Below, piece by piece: positions 43,405 to 52,262 of a stretch of 64,000 nt of DNA. Source of the stretch: an uncultured Oscillospiraceae bacterium (GTDB lineage: Bacteria; Bacillota; Clostridia; Oscillospirales; Ruminococcaceae). The stretch lies in the NCBI GenBank assembly GCA_910583935.1, contig CAJTZM010000003.1, forward strand, positions 62,001 to 126,000, written 5' to 3'. The notes under the pieces were generated by a model that was not told where the DNA came from, did not search any database, and saw only the letters and a program-made list of their open reading frames with translations. The first letter of the stretch is position 1, and each line of letters begins with the position of its first letter. Both the position numbers and the translations under genes were made by a program.

Positions 43405-43800
43405 ATGACAAATACCATCTATATCCATCAGCCGGAAAAGGCGTTCAGCTTCACCCGGCTCCCGAATTTCCTCTTTGAAGCCCCCACATTCAAGCCCTTG
43501 TCCAACGAGGCAAAGGTTCTGTACGCCTTTATCCTGCGCCGGACAGAGTTATCCCGCAAGAATGGGTGGGCGGATGATTGCGGACGGATTTATCTGTACT
43601 ATCCCATCTGCGAGGTGGTTGACCTGCTCCACTGTGGGCGGCAGAAAGCGGTAAACACCCTGCGGGAACTGCAATACGCCGGGCTGGTGGAGATCCAGAA
43701 GCAGGGCTGTGGAAAACCCAACCGCATTTTCCCAAAATCCTATGAAGCGGTTCCAAACACCGACTTCAAGAAATCCGGTTCTGGTACGCCGGAGGGCTGA
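43405..43800 (+). CDS. RepA_N-type replication initiator, short form
   Basis: 131 residues. 'FTRLPNFLFEAPTFKPLSNE', 'AKVLYAFILRRTELSRKNGW' and 'VVDLLHCGRQKAVNTLRELQ' are RepA N-terminal domain signatures. Most RepA proteins are about twice this length. TGA stops it at 43798-43800 and another in-frame TGA follows at 43813; after that the same frame reads RepA-like 'KYENRTVYRNTKIKKIYLYS'. It may be a truncated gene. It could still help the element replicate. Confidence 0.7.
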   Translation: MTNTIYIHQPEKAFSFTRLPNFLFEAPTFKPLSNEAKVLYAFILRRTELSRKNGWADDCGRIYLYYPICEVVDLLHCGRQKAVNTLRELQYAGLVEIQKQGCGKPNRIFPKSYEAVPNTDFKKSGSGTPEG

Positions 43801-43983
43801 AAACCGTACTTATGAAGTGAGGAAATCACTCCCCGGAAGTACGAAAACCGGACGGTATATAGAAATACAAAGATTAAAAAGATTTATTTATATTCTATCC
43901 ATTCCAATCCTATCCGAGCTAATTTCTGCGGGATTTTCCCTGTGGAAAACCCCGGATAGGAAAGGAATGGGGAAAGGAGCAGA

Positions 43984-44928
43984 ATGGCACAACACGCAAT
44001 TTTGCGGTTTGAGAAGCACAAGGGCAACCCGGCAAGGCCGCTGGAAGCCCATCACGAAAGACAGAAAGAACAATACGCCAGCAACCCCGACATTGACACA
44101 AGCCGGAGCAAGTACAACTTTCATATCGTCAAGCCAGAGGGCAGGTACTATCATTTCATTCAAAACCGCATTGAACAGGCCGGGTGCCGAACCCGCAAGG
44201 ACAGCACACGGTTTGTCGATACGCTGGTAACTGCCAGCCCGGAGTTTTTCAAGGGGAAATCCCCAAAGGAGATACAGGCGTTTTTCCAGAGGGCGGCGGA
44301 CTTCCTCATTGGCCGGGTAGGACGGGAAAATATCGTGTCGGCGGTGGTACACATGGACGAGAAAACGCCCCACCTGCATTTGACCTTTGTTCCGCTGACA
44401 AAGGACAACCGCCTGTGTGCAAAGGAGATTATCGGCAACCGGGCAAACCTGACGAAGTGGCAGGACGATTTTCACGCCTATATGGTGGAGAAATATCCTG
44501 ACTTGGAGCGTGGGGAGAGCGCCAGCAGGACAGGCCGGAAGCATATCCCCACCCGGCTTTTCAAACAGGCGGTTTCCCTCTCCCGGCAGGCAAGAGCCAT
44601 TGAAGCCACACTGGACGGCATTAACCCGCTGAACGCCGGAAAGAAAAAAGAGGAAGCCCTCTCCATGCTGAAAAAGTGGTTCCCGCAGATGGAGAATTTC
44701 TCCGGGCAGTTGAAAAAGTACAAGGTCACAATCAATGACCTGCTGGCGGAGAATGAGAAGTTGGAAGCAAGGGCAAAGGCCAGCGAAAAAGGAAAGATGA
44801 AAGATACGATGGAACGGGCAAAGCTGAAAAGCGAACTGGACAATTTACAGCGGCTGGTTGACCGTATCCCGCCGGATATACTGGCGGAACTGAAACGTCA
44901 GCAGCGGCACACGGTAAAGGAAAGGTGA
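43984..44928 (+). CDS. MobV-family relaxase (Mob/Pre)
   Basis: 314 residues. The N-terminal 'AHHERQ' (His23 or His24) aligns with the catalytic His22 region of pMV158 MobM, followed by 'DIDTSRSKYNFHI' as in 'DINPSRSHLNYEL'. The metal-binding motif is H123-x-DE-x3-H130-x-H132 (HMDEKTPHLHLTF). The C-terminus is coiled coil. It nicks oriT, present at 39671-39708, so both cis and trans parts are here. ATG at 43984 after GGGGAAAGGAG. Confidence 0.92.
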   Translation: MAQHAILRFEKHKGNPARPLEAHHERQKEQYASNPDIDTSRSKYNFHIVKPEGRYYHFIQNRIEQAGCRTRKDSTRFVDTLVTASPEFFKGKSPKEIQAFFQRAADFLIGRVGRENIVSAVVHMDEKTPHLHLTFVPLTKDNRLCAKEIIGNRANLTKWQDDFHAYMVEKYPDLERGESASRTGRKHIPTRLFKQAVSLSRQARAIEATLDGINPLNAGKKKEEALSMLKKWFPQMENFSGQLKKYKVTINDLLAENEKLEARAKASEKGKMKDTMERAKLKSELDNLQRLVDRIPPDILAELKRQQRHTVKER

Positions 44929-45000
44929 TAGATATAAGCAGAAATTTTCGCCGCCTCTGTGCGGCATTGTACCTTGAAAACTGAATATGGAGGACACTGG

Positions 45001-45195
45001 ATGGCAAAAAGTGAAAGCGATATTTTTACACCCCGAACAGGGCAGGTTATACAAGCAGAGAACGGCACGCAGTATTTTGTATGTGGGAACAACCGTATAA
45101 AAATCTCCGAACACTTCGCCGCAGGCGGGAAGCCCCTCGGTGATCTGATTGTAGATGTGGTGCGGCATACCGCAGAAAAAGCCGCTTCAACCTGA
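45001..45195 (+). CDS. Small element-encoded protein (TnpW-like?)
   Basis: 64 residues: 'DIFTPRTGQVIQAENGTQYF', 'GDLIVDVVRHTAEKA'. The position, just before the large serine recombinase, and the length recall the small TnpW-type proteins of Tn4451-like elements. The match is by placement and a loose pattern only. ATG at 45001. Confidence 0.5.
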   Translation: MAKSESDIFTPRTGQVIQAENGTQYFVCGNNRIKISEHFAAGGKPLGDLIVDVVRHTAEKAAST

Positions 45196-45294
45196 TAGCC
45201 CATCATTGATAACACGCCCACGCTTATGATATAATTGCCATAGAGCAAAAGTATTGTAAGCGTGGGTTGTTTCTTTAGAAGGAGGATTTTTACG

Positions 45295-46917
45295 GTGAAA
45301 CAACCTTACAATACTACGATTTACAACACGGCGCTTTATATGAGATTGAGCCGGGACGATGAACTGCAAGGAGAAAGCGGGAGTATTCAGACACAACGCA
45401 TGATGCTCCGGCAATATGCCGCCGAGCATGGCCTGAATGTCATAGATGAATATATCGACGATGGATGGTCTGGAACGAACTTTGACAGGCCGGATTTTCA
45501 GAGAATGATTGATGACATTGAGGACGGGAAAATCAACTGCGTTGTTACGAAGGATTTATCCCGCTTAGGCAGAAACTACATTCTGACCGGCCAGTACACG
45601 GAAATCTACTTTCCCAGCAAAGGCGTCCGCTATATCGCTGTCAATGACAATGTGGACACCATCAACGGAGAGAATGAGCTTGCCCCATTCCTCAACATTC
45701 TGAATGAAATGCACGCCCGCCAGACCAGCAAAAAGGTAAAGGCGGCCATGCGGACACGGTTCGCAAATGGCGCACACTATGGAGCCTATGCTCCGCTTGG
45801 CTATGTCAAAGACCCAGATAAGAAAGGCCATCTTCTGATTGACCCGGAAACAAGGTGGATTATCGAAAAGATTTTTGACCTTGCCGTTCATGGCCGGGGA
45901 GCCGCCAGCATTACACGGATTTTGGTCGAAGAAAAAGTACCTACTCCCGGCTGGCTGAATTTCCAGAGATACGGCACTTTCGCAAATATCTATGCCGGAG
46001 CGCCGGAGGAAAAAGCCTATGCGTGGACGATAGCGCAGGTGAAAAGTATTCTGAAAGAGGAAACCTATATCGGACACAGCGTCCACAATAAGCAGACCAA
46101 CATTTCATTCAAAAACAAGAAGAAAGTACGCAAGCCAAAAGAGGAATGGTATCGTGTGGAGAACACCCACGAAGCGATTATTTCCGAAGATGTGTTCCGT
46201 CAAGTACAGGAGCAGATTTGCAACAGGCGCAGACGGCAGAAGAACGGCACAACACAGATATTTTCCGGGCTGGTAAAATGTGCGGACTGCGGCTGGTCGC
46301 TGGCCTATGGTATGAACAGCCAGAACAAAAATCCCTATGCCCACTACCATTGTAGCAAGTACGGGCAAGGATTGCACCAGTGTTCCATGCACTATATCCG
46401 CTATGATGTGCTTTACGCCTATGTCCTTTCCCGTCTGCAATACTGGTCTGTGCTGGCACAGCAGGATGGGGACAAACTTCTGAAACGGCTACTTAACGCC
46501 AGCGACAAGGAACGCAATACTGCAAGGAAGCGGCAGACAGCCGAACTGAAAAAGGCGGAAAAGCGCAAAGCAGAAGTAGACACCCTGTTTGCAAAAATGT
46601 ATGAGGACTGGTCTGCCGGACGCATTACAGAATACAATTTCAATATGCTGTCCGAAAAGTATCAGGGCGAACAGCGAGAATTGGACGTAAAAATTGAACG
46701 GCTTCACGAAGCGATGGAGACCGCCGCCCAGACAGCGGTTGACGCTGAAAAGTGGATAGGTCTGATGAAACAGTATGTCAATCCCACAGAATTGACGGCT
46801 GAACTTCTGAATACGCTGATTGAAAAAATCCTTGTCCATGAAGCGGTCAAAAGTGAGGACGGAAGCCGGGAACAGGAAGTGGAAATCTTCTACCGCTTTA
46901 TCGGCAAAATCGAATGA
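45295..46917 (+). CDS. Large serine recombinase
   Basis: 540 residues. The resolvase domain begins 'ALYMRLSRDDELQGESGSIQ' with nucleophile Ser19 and includes 'DKSRLGRNYI'-like 'KDLSRLGRNYILTGQYTEIY'. A recombinase domain ('GYVKDPDKKGHLLIDPETRW') and a zinc ribbon ('KCADCGWSLAYGM ... YHCSKYGQ') follow, then a coiled coil and a DUF4368-like end. It excises and inserts the element at GGGAAAC. GTG at 45295 follows AAGGAGG. It lies 35 nt from the right inverted repeat end. Confidence 0.95.
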   Translation: MKQPYNTTIYNTALYMRLSRDDELQGESGSIQTQRMMLRQYAAEHGLNVIDEYIDDGWSGTNFDRPDFQRMIDDIEDGKINCVVTKDLSRLGRNYILTGQYTEIYFPSKGVRYIAVNDNVDTINGENELAPFLNILNEMHARQTSKKVKAAMRTRFANGAHYGAYAPLGYVKDPDKKGHLLIDPETRWIIEKIFDLAVHGRGAASITRILVEEKVPTPGWLNFQRYGTFANIYAGAPEEKAYAWTIAQVKSILKEETYIGHSVHNKQTNISFKNKKKVRKPKEEWYRVENTHEAIISEDVFRQVQEQICNRRRRQKNGTTQIFSGLVKCADCGWSLAYGMNSQNKNPYAHYHCSKYGQGLHQCSMHYIRYDVLYAYVLSRLQYWSVLAQQDGDKLLKRLLNASDKERNTARKRQTAELKKAEKRKAEVDTLFAKMYEDWSAGRITEYNFNMLSEKYQGEQRELDVKIERLHEAMETAAQTAVDAEKWIGLMKQYVNPTELTAELLNTLIEKILVHEAVKSEDGSREQEVEIFYRFIGKIE

Positions 46918-46939
46918 CACATCTTGAGATACCCAACAA

Positions 46940-46959
46940 TATCTTTAACTAAGGGAAAC
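46940..46959 (-). repeat. Right terminal inverted repeat and attR core
   Basis: Complement of GTTTCCCTTAGTTAAAGATA; the last seven bases on + are GGGAAAC, the right direct repeat. Confidence 0.8.
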
Positions 46960-47395
46960 GGGCCTTTCGGTCCCGGACGCCCAGATGCTGATTTTAATCG
47001 CCCAGGTGCTGGAAACGCCGGTGGCTGTTTTGCTGGGGGAGGATCCAGTGCGAGACGCGGAAAAAAATCCGGAACCCATTGCGCAGATCGCCCAAAAGCT
47101 GGAGCAGCTCAACGGGGAAATAGCCGAAAGAACCGCTGCCAACCGCCGCAGGATCCGCACTGCCGCAACTTTGACACTGGTTCTCGCGGCGGTTTCTCTG
47201 GTGGTTCTGCTGCTTTTGGCAGCGGAACCGTTTTTGCGGCAGTCCTCCGGGCGTGGCATCATCGGCGGCGCTGACAGGCCAACGGGTATTCTGGTCTTTT
47301 CCGGAACCCACTGGCTGGGCGCCGGCGTCAGCGTGTTTTTCTGTGTTCTCGTTATTGCCATCGCCGCGGTGGTATTGTATCGGACAAAAAGATAA
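46960..47395 (+). pseudogene. XRE regulator, 3' fragment (gene split by the element)
   Basis: The G at 46960 completes the codon begun at 39503-39504, then 145 codons run to TAA at 47393-47395. It encodes 'GLSVPDAQMLILIAQVLETP', a linker, and two membrane helices ('TLTLVLAAVSLVVLLLLAAE', 'GVSVFFCVLVIAIAAVVLY'). The intact gene would make a membrane-tailed XRE regulator of about 180 residues. A later ATG may allow a tail-only product. Confidence 0.85.
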
Positions 47396-47436
47396 AGAAT
47401 CAGGCCGCAGGGAAATTCCCTGCGGCCTGATTCTTT
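47394..47436. terminator. Bidirectional terminator
   Basis: A perfect 21-bp stem (AAAGAATCAGGCCGCAGGGAA and its complement) with a 1-nt centre, between convergent genes. Confidence 0.85.
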
Positions 47437-47932
47437 ATACAGACTCCGGATACAACATCTGAAAAATTTTTTTGCCGCTTTCCGTCTTAAAAATCCTTTC
47501 GTATGCGGTTTTCTTTGCGTCCAGCGAGGACTCGTTTTCCAACAAATTTACCAGAAAATCCGCTTCCACCAGGATCTGATAATCCATCCCGTCGATATCC
47601 GTATAGGTATGGTGATGGCCCACCAGATAAACGACCCTTTTAATCACTGCCGAAGGCCAGCCCAAGCCTGACAGAAGTTTCTCTGCTTCCGCAGGTCCCT
47701 CCTGCTCCTGATACTTACCCGCGCCGCTGCCATATTTCCTTTTGGCTGCAAGAATCCCTATATCATGGACAACGGCGGCGGTTTCCAGCGTAAATTGCGA
47801 ATTCTCCTCCAAATGCTCCGCCTTTCCGATCAGCCGGGCAAACTCATATACCTTCAAAAAATGCTGGATCAATTTGGGATGTCCTGCGTCGTGCTCTACC
47901 ATGCCCATAATCAGCGTATCAAACGATTTCAT
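47435..47932 (-). CDS. HD-domain phosphohydrolase
   Basis: 165 residues. The HD metal pair is in 'ETAAVVHDIGILAAK' with further His ligands in 'VVYLVGHHHTYTD' and Asp in 'YQILVEADFLVNLLENE'. The family hydrolyses nucleotides or phosphate esters. It is co-directional with telA, whose stop is 10 nt upstream. Substrate unknown. Confidence 0.85.
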   Translation of the reverse strand: MKSFDTLIMGMVEHDAGHPKLIQHFLKVYEFARLIGKAEHLEENSQFTLETAAVVHDIGILAAKRKYGSGAGKYQEQEGPAEAEKLLSGLGWPSAVIKRVVYLVGHHHTYTDIDGMDYQILVEADFLVNLLENESSLDAKKTAYERIFKTESGKKIFQMLYPESV

Positions 47933-47941
47933 ACAAATCCC

Positions 47942-49102
47942 CTACCGCATTTGCAATAGCTTGTTTTTTAGGTCGTCCTCAATCCGACGCAGCTCAGACT
48001 CCGCCTCCTGCCGCTTCTGCCGCCCCTCCTGCTGGATGCGCATAACCTCGTCCAGAGTAGAAATCAGCGACTCGTTGGTCGTCTTCAGCGTTTCAATATC
48101 CACAATTCCCCGCTCCGACTCCTTGGCGGTTTCAATGGAGGACATCTTTAGGGTTTCCGCATTTTTGCGAAGCAGCTCGTTGGTCATATCGGTAACCGCC
48201 CGCTGAGCGTCCGCCGCCTGCTGGGAATGGGCCACCCCCAACGCCAGCACCATCTGGCTTTTCCATAACGGAATGGTATTGACCAGGGTAGACTGGATTT
48301 TTTCGGTCATCAGCGTATCGTTATTTTGGATCAGGCGAATTTGCGGCGCCATCTGAATGGAGATGGTGCGGGTCAGCTCCAGGTCGTGGAGCTTCTTTTC
48401 GAACCGATTGCACATGGCCGACAGGTCGTTGGCGGCCTGCGCGTCCTCCGGCAGACCGGTCCGCCGGGCTTTTTCCTGGGCGGCGGGCAGTTCGGTAGAC
48501 TCTACCTGCGCCAGCTTTTTTTTGCCCGCCAAAATATACATGGATAGCTCTTTAAAATAGACCTTATTCATCTCGTACATTTTGTCCAGCATGGCGATAT
48601 CCTTCATCAGCTGAATCTGGTGATTTTCCAGCACATTGCAGATGCGGTTGACATTGGCCTCTGCGCTGGAATATTTTGCTTTATAGGTGGAGATCTTGTT
48701 GCCGGAGCGTTTAAAAAAGCTGAACAGCCCTTTTTCCTCCTCATCCACGTTGAATTTCTTCAGCTCTACCACCACATTGGTCAGCATTTCGCCAACCTCG
48801 CTCATATCCTTGGTCCGAACGTTGCTAAGGGCGGTTTCAGAAAAATCGGCGATCTTTTTCTGTGCGCCGGAACCATACTGAAGAACGAGATTGGAATTGT
48901 CCAGCTGGATTTTCTGGGCAAAATCATCGACCATTTTCCGTTCGGCCTCGGTTAAAGAGCTATCGTCAAAAACCGCTGCTTGAGGCGGCTGCGCGGCCGC
49001 CAAGGGCTGCTCCTCTGCCACCTCCAAATTCAGCGTCAGGGTCGGGACCTCCTGGGTATCCAGGGAAAGCTGCGGGACTGTCTCTGTCTTCTTTTCATCC
49101 AT
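47942..49102 (-). CDS. telA: TelA-like toxic-anion resistance protein
   Basis: 386 residues, mostly helical and soluble. 'DFAQKIQLDNSNLVLQYGSG' near the N-terminus and 'MCNRFEKKLHDLELTRTISI' and 'ALGVAHSQQAADAQRAVTDM' are TelA family segments. It is often next to xpaC and linked to tellurite or envelope stress resistance in Firmicutes, mechanism unclear. 26 nt after xpaC. Confidence 0.9.
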   Translation of the reverse strand: MDEKKTETVPQLSLDTQEVPTLTLNLEVAEEQPLAAAQPPQAAVFDDSSLTEAERKMVDDFAQKIQLDNSNLVLQYGSGAQKKIADFSETALSNVRTKDMSEVGEMLTNVVVELKKFNVDEEEKGLFSFFKRSGNKISTYKAKYSSAEANVNRICNVLENHQIQLMKDIAMLDKMYEMNKVYFKELSMYILAGKKKLAQVESTELPAAQEKARRTGLPEDAQAANDLSAMCNRFEKKLHDLELTRTISIQMAPQIRLIQNNDTLMTEKIQSTLVNTIPLWKSQMVLALGVAHSQQAADAQRAVTDMTNELLRKNAETLKMSSIETAKESERGIVDIETLKTTNESLISTLDEVMRIQQEGRQKRQEAESELRRIEDDLKNKLLQMR

Positions 49103-49128
49103 CGCTTATATCCTCCTTATCAAAAGCC

Positions 49129-50361
49129 TTATTGCGGCTGCCCGTCAAAATCCTTTTGGGTCAAACCCTCCTGGGCAAGCATGGTTTTCAACACGCTGAT
49201 GTCAGCGGAAATATCAATTGCGTCGTTTTGAAACAGACTGTCCAAAAGCGAGGCAAACGCACGATTCACCGTATCCAGAATATCTAAAATCTCTTTTTTG
49301 GCGTTTTGGATATTCTCCCCCTGCACCGGCTGGTTTTCAAATTCCCGATAGGAATCCACCAGCTTAACGGTAGTGGGCAGATAGTAATTCATAAAACGGC
49401 GGATTTCCGGCAGCTTTTCCGGATGCTTCTCCACACAGGCAAAAATCTTCCCCGTCACAGTTTCCAGCTGATAAAGCTTTTCCGAAATTTCCTGTCCGGG
49501 CAGCGCCTCGTTGGCCTCGCGGATTTTCTGAATCCAGCTGCGGCCCTCGGCGATCACGGCGTCTATCCCGTCGGGGTTTTCCTGGATTTTTGCCTGCTCC
49601 AATTCCCGCTTTTTGCGGTTGGCCTGACCAACCCGATACTGCGCATACGCCTCGTCGGTTAAAATCAGGCAGGTCTCCTCATCGTCCAGATGACCCTGGG
49701 GAAACAACCCGCTCTTAATCATGCTTTTAACGTCCCGCAGCACAAATTTGGGGGATTTCTTCACGGCGGAAGCCAATACGCCGACGGCGCAGACCTGCCG
49801 GTCGCCGATTGCCAGCCGGTATTGCAGATACCGGCGTTTGCGGAATCTTCCGACGCAATGGGCCGCAAACCAGAAGCTTGCAACCATCAAAAGCAAAAAA
49901 ACTGCTACATTCAGAACCATCGAAAAATCAAACGCCTGATGGAGAAGCTCCATCAGAGCCCAGTAGACCATCTGCAATGAAAGAATCCCTAAGCCAAGTC
50001 CCAGAAAAGCGCCCACCGTCGACGCGGCCTTACCCGGCAGCCGAACCGCCTTTTTCCTTGGGAGGACAACCGGCCTCTGCCAATGGGTCGCATACCGGGA
50101 GGGCACCCGCTGTACCGGAACCGACTGAGGCGGCCGGGACTGCGGCGCCTGCGGATTGGGATGCTTTTGTTGTCCCGCCCCGCCAAAAATCTGGCCCAGC
50201 TGTGCGCTGAGCTGCTCACAGCCGGAAACGGTCTGTTTCATCACATTTTGAGCCGTATCGCTCAGCGTCTGTTTTAATTTTGTAAAATCGCCGGAATGAA
50301 GCGCGTCGTCAATGGTCTGGCTGATCAGCTTTTCCCAATCCGATTCCTGGTTATTTTTCAA
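49129..50361 (-). CDS. xpaC: XpaC-family membrane protein
   Basis: 410 residues: a polar N-terminal part with a Pro-rich linker, two membrane helices ('FLGLGLGILSLQMVYWALME', 'VLNVAVFLLLMVASFWFAAH') and a charged helical C-terminus. The name comes from 5-bromo-4-chloroindolyl phosphate hydrolysis in Bacillus. A TTG at 50361 with GGAGGGG 7 nt upstream fits better than the ATG at 50424. First gene of the xpaC-telA-HD operon. Confidence 0.8.
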   Translation of the reverse strand: MKNNQESDWEKLISQTIDDALHSGDFTKLKQTLSDTAQNVMKQTVSGCEQLSAQLGQIFGGAGQQKHPNPQAPQSRPPQSVPVQRVPSRYATHWQRPVVLPRKKAVRLPGKAASTVGAFLGLGLGILSLQMVYWALMELLHQAFDFSMVLNVAVFLLLMVASFWFAAHCVGRFRKRRYLQYRLAIGDRQVCAVGVLASAVKKSPKFVLRDVKSMIKSGLFPQGHLDDEETCLILTDEAYAQYRVGQANRKKRELEQAKIQENPDGIDAVIAEGRSWIQKIREANEALPGQEISEKLYQLETVTGKIFACVEKHPEKLPEIRRFMNYYLPTTVKLVDSYREFENQPVQGENIQNAKKEILDILDTVNRAFASLLDSLFQNDAIDISADISVLKTMLAQEGLTQKDFDGQPQ

Positions 50362-50568
50362 TGAAACCCCTCCGTATTCCGAAAGCCCGCAGGTCTTTCT
50401 CTTTTCGATCCGATCAATCCTCATATGGTATTGGCAGTGAGGGCCGCGGAAAATCCGCCTATCCTCCCGGCTATAAACGCTGCGATTCCTTCATTGTTGG
50501 CTGCATAAAGGCCTAATCGCCCATTAGCAGAATCAGCCATGTCCGCAAAGCGGCCATGAAAACGCAGT

Positions 50569-50594
50569 ATAATAACGATTCTATCGTTATTATA
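50569..50594. promoter_or_regulatory. Leader inverted repeat of xpaC
   Basis: ATAATAACGAT and ATCGTTATTAT arms with a gap of 2-3 nt, at the -10/start region (coordinates good to 1 nt). A plausible operator. Confidence 0.5.
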
Positions 50595-50616
50595 CCATAT
50601 TTTTTTCTGTTGACAA
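50589..50616 (-). promoter_or_regulatory. Promoter of xpaC-telA
   Basis: Minus strand: TTGTCA (50616-50611), 16-nt spacer, TATAAT (50594-50589). Confidence 0.75.
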
Positions 50617-50644
50617 TCTGCCGGAACCGATTCTTTTGGGATTT

Positions 50645-51409
50645 TTAGACATAGCCATAAAGTCCCCGGACAGAGGCCTCTCCCGCCCGGATCTCAAAGG
50701 TTTCCCCATCCTTTTTGCAGACTAGACTGCCATCCTGCGCTATAGACACCGCTTGGGACTGTACGGTTTTTTCTTCCAGCACCACCTGTACCTGACGGCC
50801 CAGAGTAATACAGCGGCTGCAATACTCCTGCCGAAAAGCCGAAAAGCCTTCCTGCTTATACTGTTCTAAAATCGGCTCCAACGCATTCAAAAGCCTCGCC
50901 GCCGCTTCCGGGACAGACAGGCTCCGGCCGGTAGCCGCCAGCAGGGAGGTGGCATGAGGTAGATCGTTTTGTACAAAAAACGACGCCGGCTGGCTGAGAT
51001 TGATCCCCAGCCCGCAGACTGCCAGAACCTTTCCGCCCTGAATCCTGCTTTCGCAGAGGATTCCGCAGATTTTCTTTTGATCCAACACAATATCGTTGGG
51101 CCATTTGATGAGCGTCCCTTCCCCCAAACTGCGGACTGCCGCCAGTGCGCATAACAGGGGCAGTAACCCCATATCGCCGATCTTCATAGAATGAAAAAGC
51201 ACCGAAAGATACAGCGCCTGCCCAGCCGGTGCGCCGGACCAGTTTTTTCCGGAACGGCCCTTTCCCGCAGTCTGCCGGTCGGCAATTACCGCCGTCCCAT
51301 TGGGGAAATCCCCTTTTTTTAAGTACTCGTTGGTGGAGTCCACCTCCTCTAGGTGGATCAGATGCTTCCCGCACCATTTTGTGTCGAGCCCTATCAGTCG
51401 ATCCATCAT
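50645..51409 (-). CDS. birA: Biotin-[acetyl-CoA-carboxylase] ligase, short form
   Basis: 254 residues. The biotin/ATP motif is GKGRSGKNWSG (after 'ADRQTA'), then 'KWPNDIVLDQKKICGILCES' and the C-terminal SH3-like domain ('CITLGRQVQVVLEEKT'). It attaches biotin to biotin carboxyl-carrier proteins. There is no N-terminal helix-turn-helix, so it is not a biotin repressor. It overlaps the phosphoesterase gene by 4 nt. Confidence 0.93.
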   Translation of the reverse strand: MMDRLIGLDTKWCGKHLIHLEEVDSTNEYLKKGDFPNGTAVIADRQTAGKGRSGKNWSGAPAGQALYLSVLFHSMKIGDMGLLPLLCALAAVRSLGEGTLIKWPNDIVLDQKKICGILCESRIQGGKVLAVCGLGINLSQPASFFVQNDLPHATSLLAATGRSLSVPEAAARLLNALEPILEQYKQEGFSAFRQEYCSRCITLGRQVQVVLEEKTVQSQAVSIAQDGSLVCKKDGETFEIRAGEASVRGLYGYV

Positions 51410-51882
51410 CGTACCTCCACAAGATTGGTCATAATCCCCTGGCTGGTAATATCCAAAATACCGTAAGAGGCTCCGCCGCGGCGGGGAACCGACAGACTTC
51501 CAGGATTCATAACGTAAAGTCCGCTGTCATATTCGGTGTAGGCTACATGGGTGTGCCCATACAGCACAACCTGGGCGTGGCAGATGCGGGCGGCGTTTTT
51601 CAGCTCTGACAGCGACTGCTTCACATAATAGGTATGTCCATGGGTCAGCAGAACGTTTTTTCCGCACAGCTTCACCAGATCGCTGGTTGCCGTATCCGAA
51701 CCGAAATCGCAGTTTCCGGCCACCCATAGATAACGGCGGTCCGGGTAGAGATCCTGCACGCTTTCAAATTCCCGTTCCCCATCGCCCAAATGAATATATA
51801 AATCCGCATCTGGATGACGGTCTACCACGCGCAGCACATTTCGAAAGTTTCGATGGCTGTCTGACATGACGATAATCCGCAT
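51406..51882 (-). CDS. YfcE-like metallophosphoesterase
   Basis: 158 residues with the metal motifs DSH near the N-terminus ('MSDSHRN'), 'HLGDGE' , 'VAGNCDF', 'LTHGHTYYV' and 'YGHTHVA'. It hydrolyses phosphodiesters in vitro; the natural substrate is unknown. It is translationally coupled with birA. Confidence 0.92.
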   Translation of the reverse strand: MRIIVMSDSHRNFRNVLRVVDRHPDADLYIHLGDGEREFESVQDLYPDRRYLWVAGNCDFGSDTATSDLVKLCGKNVLLTHGHTYYVKQSLSELKNAARICHAQVVLYGHTHVAYTEYDSGLYVMNPGSLSVPRRGGASYGILDITSQGIMTNLVEVR

Positions 51883-52019
51883 GAAGATAACCTCCGTTTA
51901 ATGGTTTTGGCTAAAAGCCTGTCCAGGCATGGAAATCTTTTGAGGGATCGCATACGGACAGGAATAGATACGTTTACTGTAACATAGAAATAAAACAATT
52001 GGAATAGGTGGTGAGCAGA

Positions 52020-52262
52020 ATGCATGAATTTTTCATTGAAGAAGAAAAGCTGGAAGAGCTGCTTTGCTTGGCAAGTGAAAAAACAGGAATCCCCAAGCAG
52101 CAGCTGCAGGAAAAGCTTTCCGGCATCATGCAGGATGGCAAAATTGCCGTAAACGAACAGGTGTATAATCTGCTTTCGGATCCGAAAAAGCTGGAGCTGC
52201 TGCTCCATTCGGGGATTGTGGGACGGCTTTTGAAGGAATTTGGGGGGCAGAAGAATCCATGA
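52020..52262 (+). CDS. Small hypothetical protein (80 aa), first of a three-gene set
   Basis: ATG at 52020 with AGGTGG upstream; GTG at 52008 is possible. Helical and acidic: 'HEFFIEEEKLEELLCLASEK', 'VYNLLSDPKKLELLLHSGIV'. Overlaps the next gene by 4 nt. Not recognised. Confidence 0.6.
   Translation: MHEFFIEEEKLEELLCLASEKTGIPKQQLQEKLSGIMQDGKIAVNEQVYNLLSDPKKLELLLHSGIVGRLLKEFGGQKNP

Larger units (their letters stand above)
39505..46959 (+). mobile_element. 7.45-kb mobilizable element with serine recombinase and MobV relaxase
   Basis: It begins after the left GGGAAAC and ends with the right one. Terminal inverted repeats lie at 39509-39528 (GTTTCCCAAAGTTAAAGATA) and 46940-46959 (its complement with 2 mismatches). 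Contents from left: MOBV oriT, ANT(6)-like gene, P-loop kinase, XRE regulator, Cys-rich VLP protein, RepA-N fragment, MobV relaxase, a small protein, and a large serine recombinase. It resembles Tn4451-type mobilizable transposons in logic but is not identified as any named one. It lacks a type IV secretion system, so it would need a helper to transfer. Confidence 0.88.

Noticed and set aside
43709..44230. 173-codon frame between RepA and MobV
   Set aside because: It overlaps both genes in another frame; its RepA-like portion is better explained by the RepA remnant.
47000..47395. Independent membrane-protein gene downstream of the element
   Set aside because: It continues the XRE gene in frame across the GGGAAAC repeat, so it is the 3' half of that gene.
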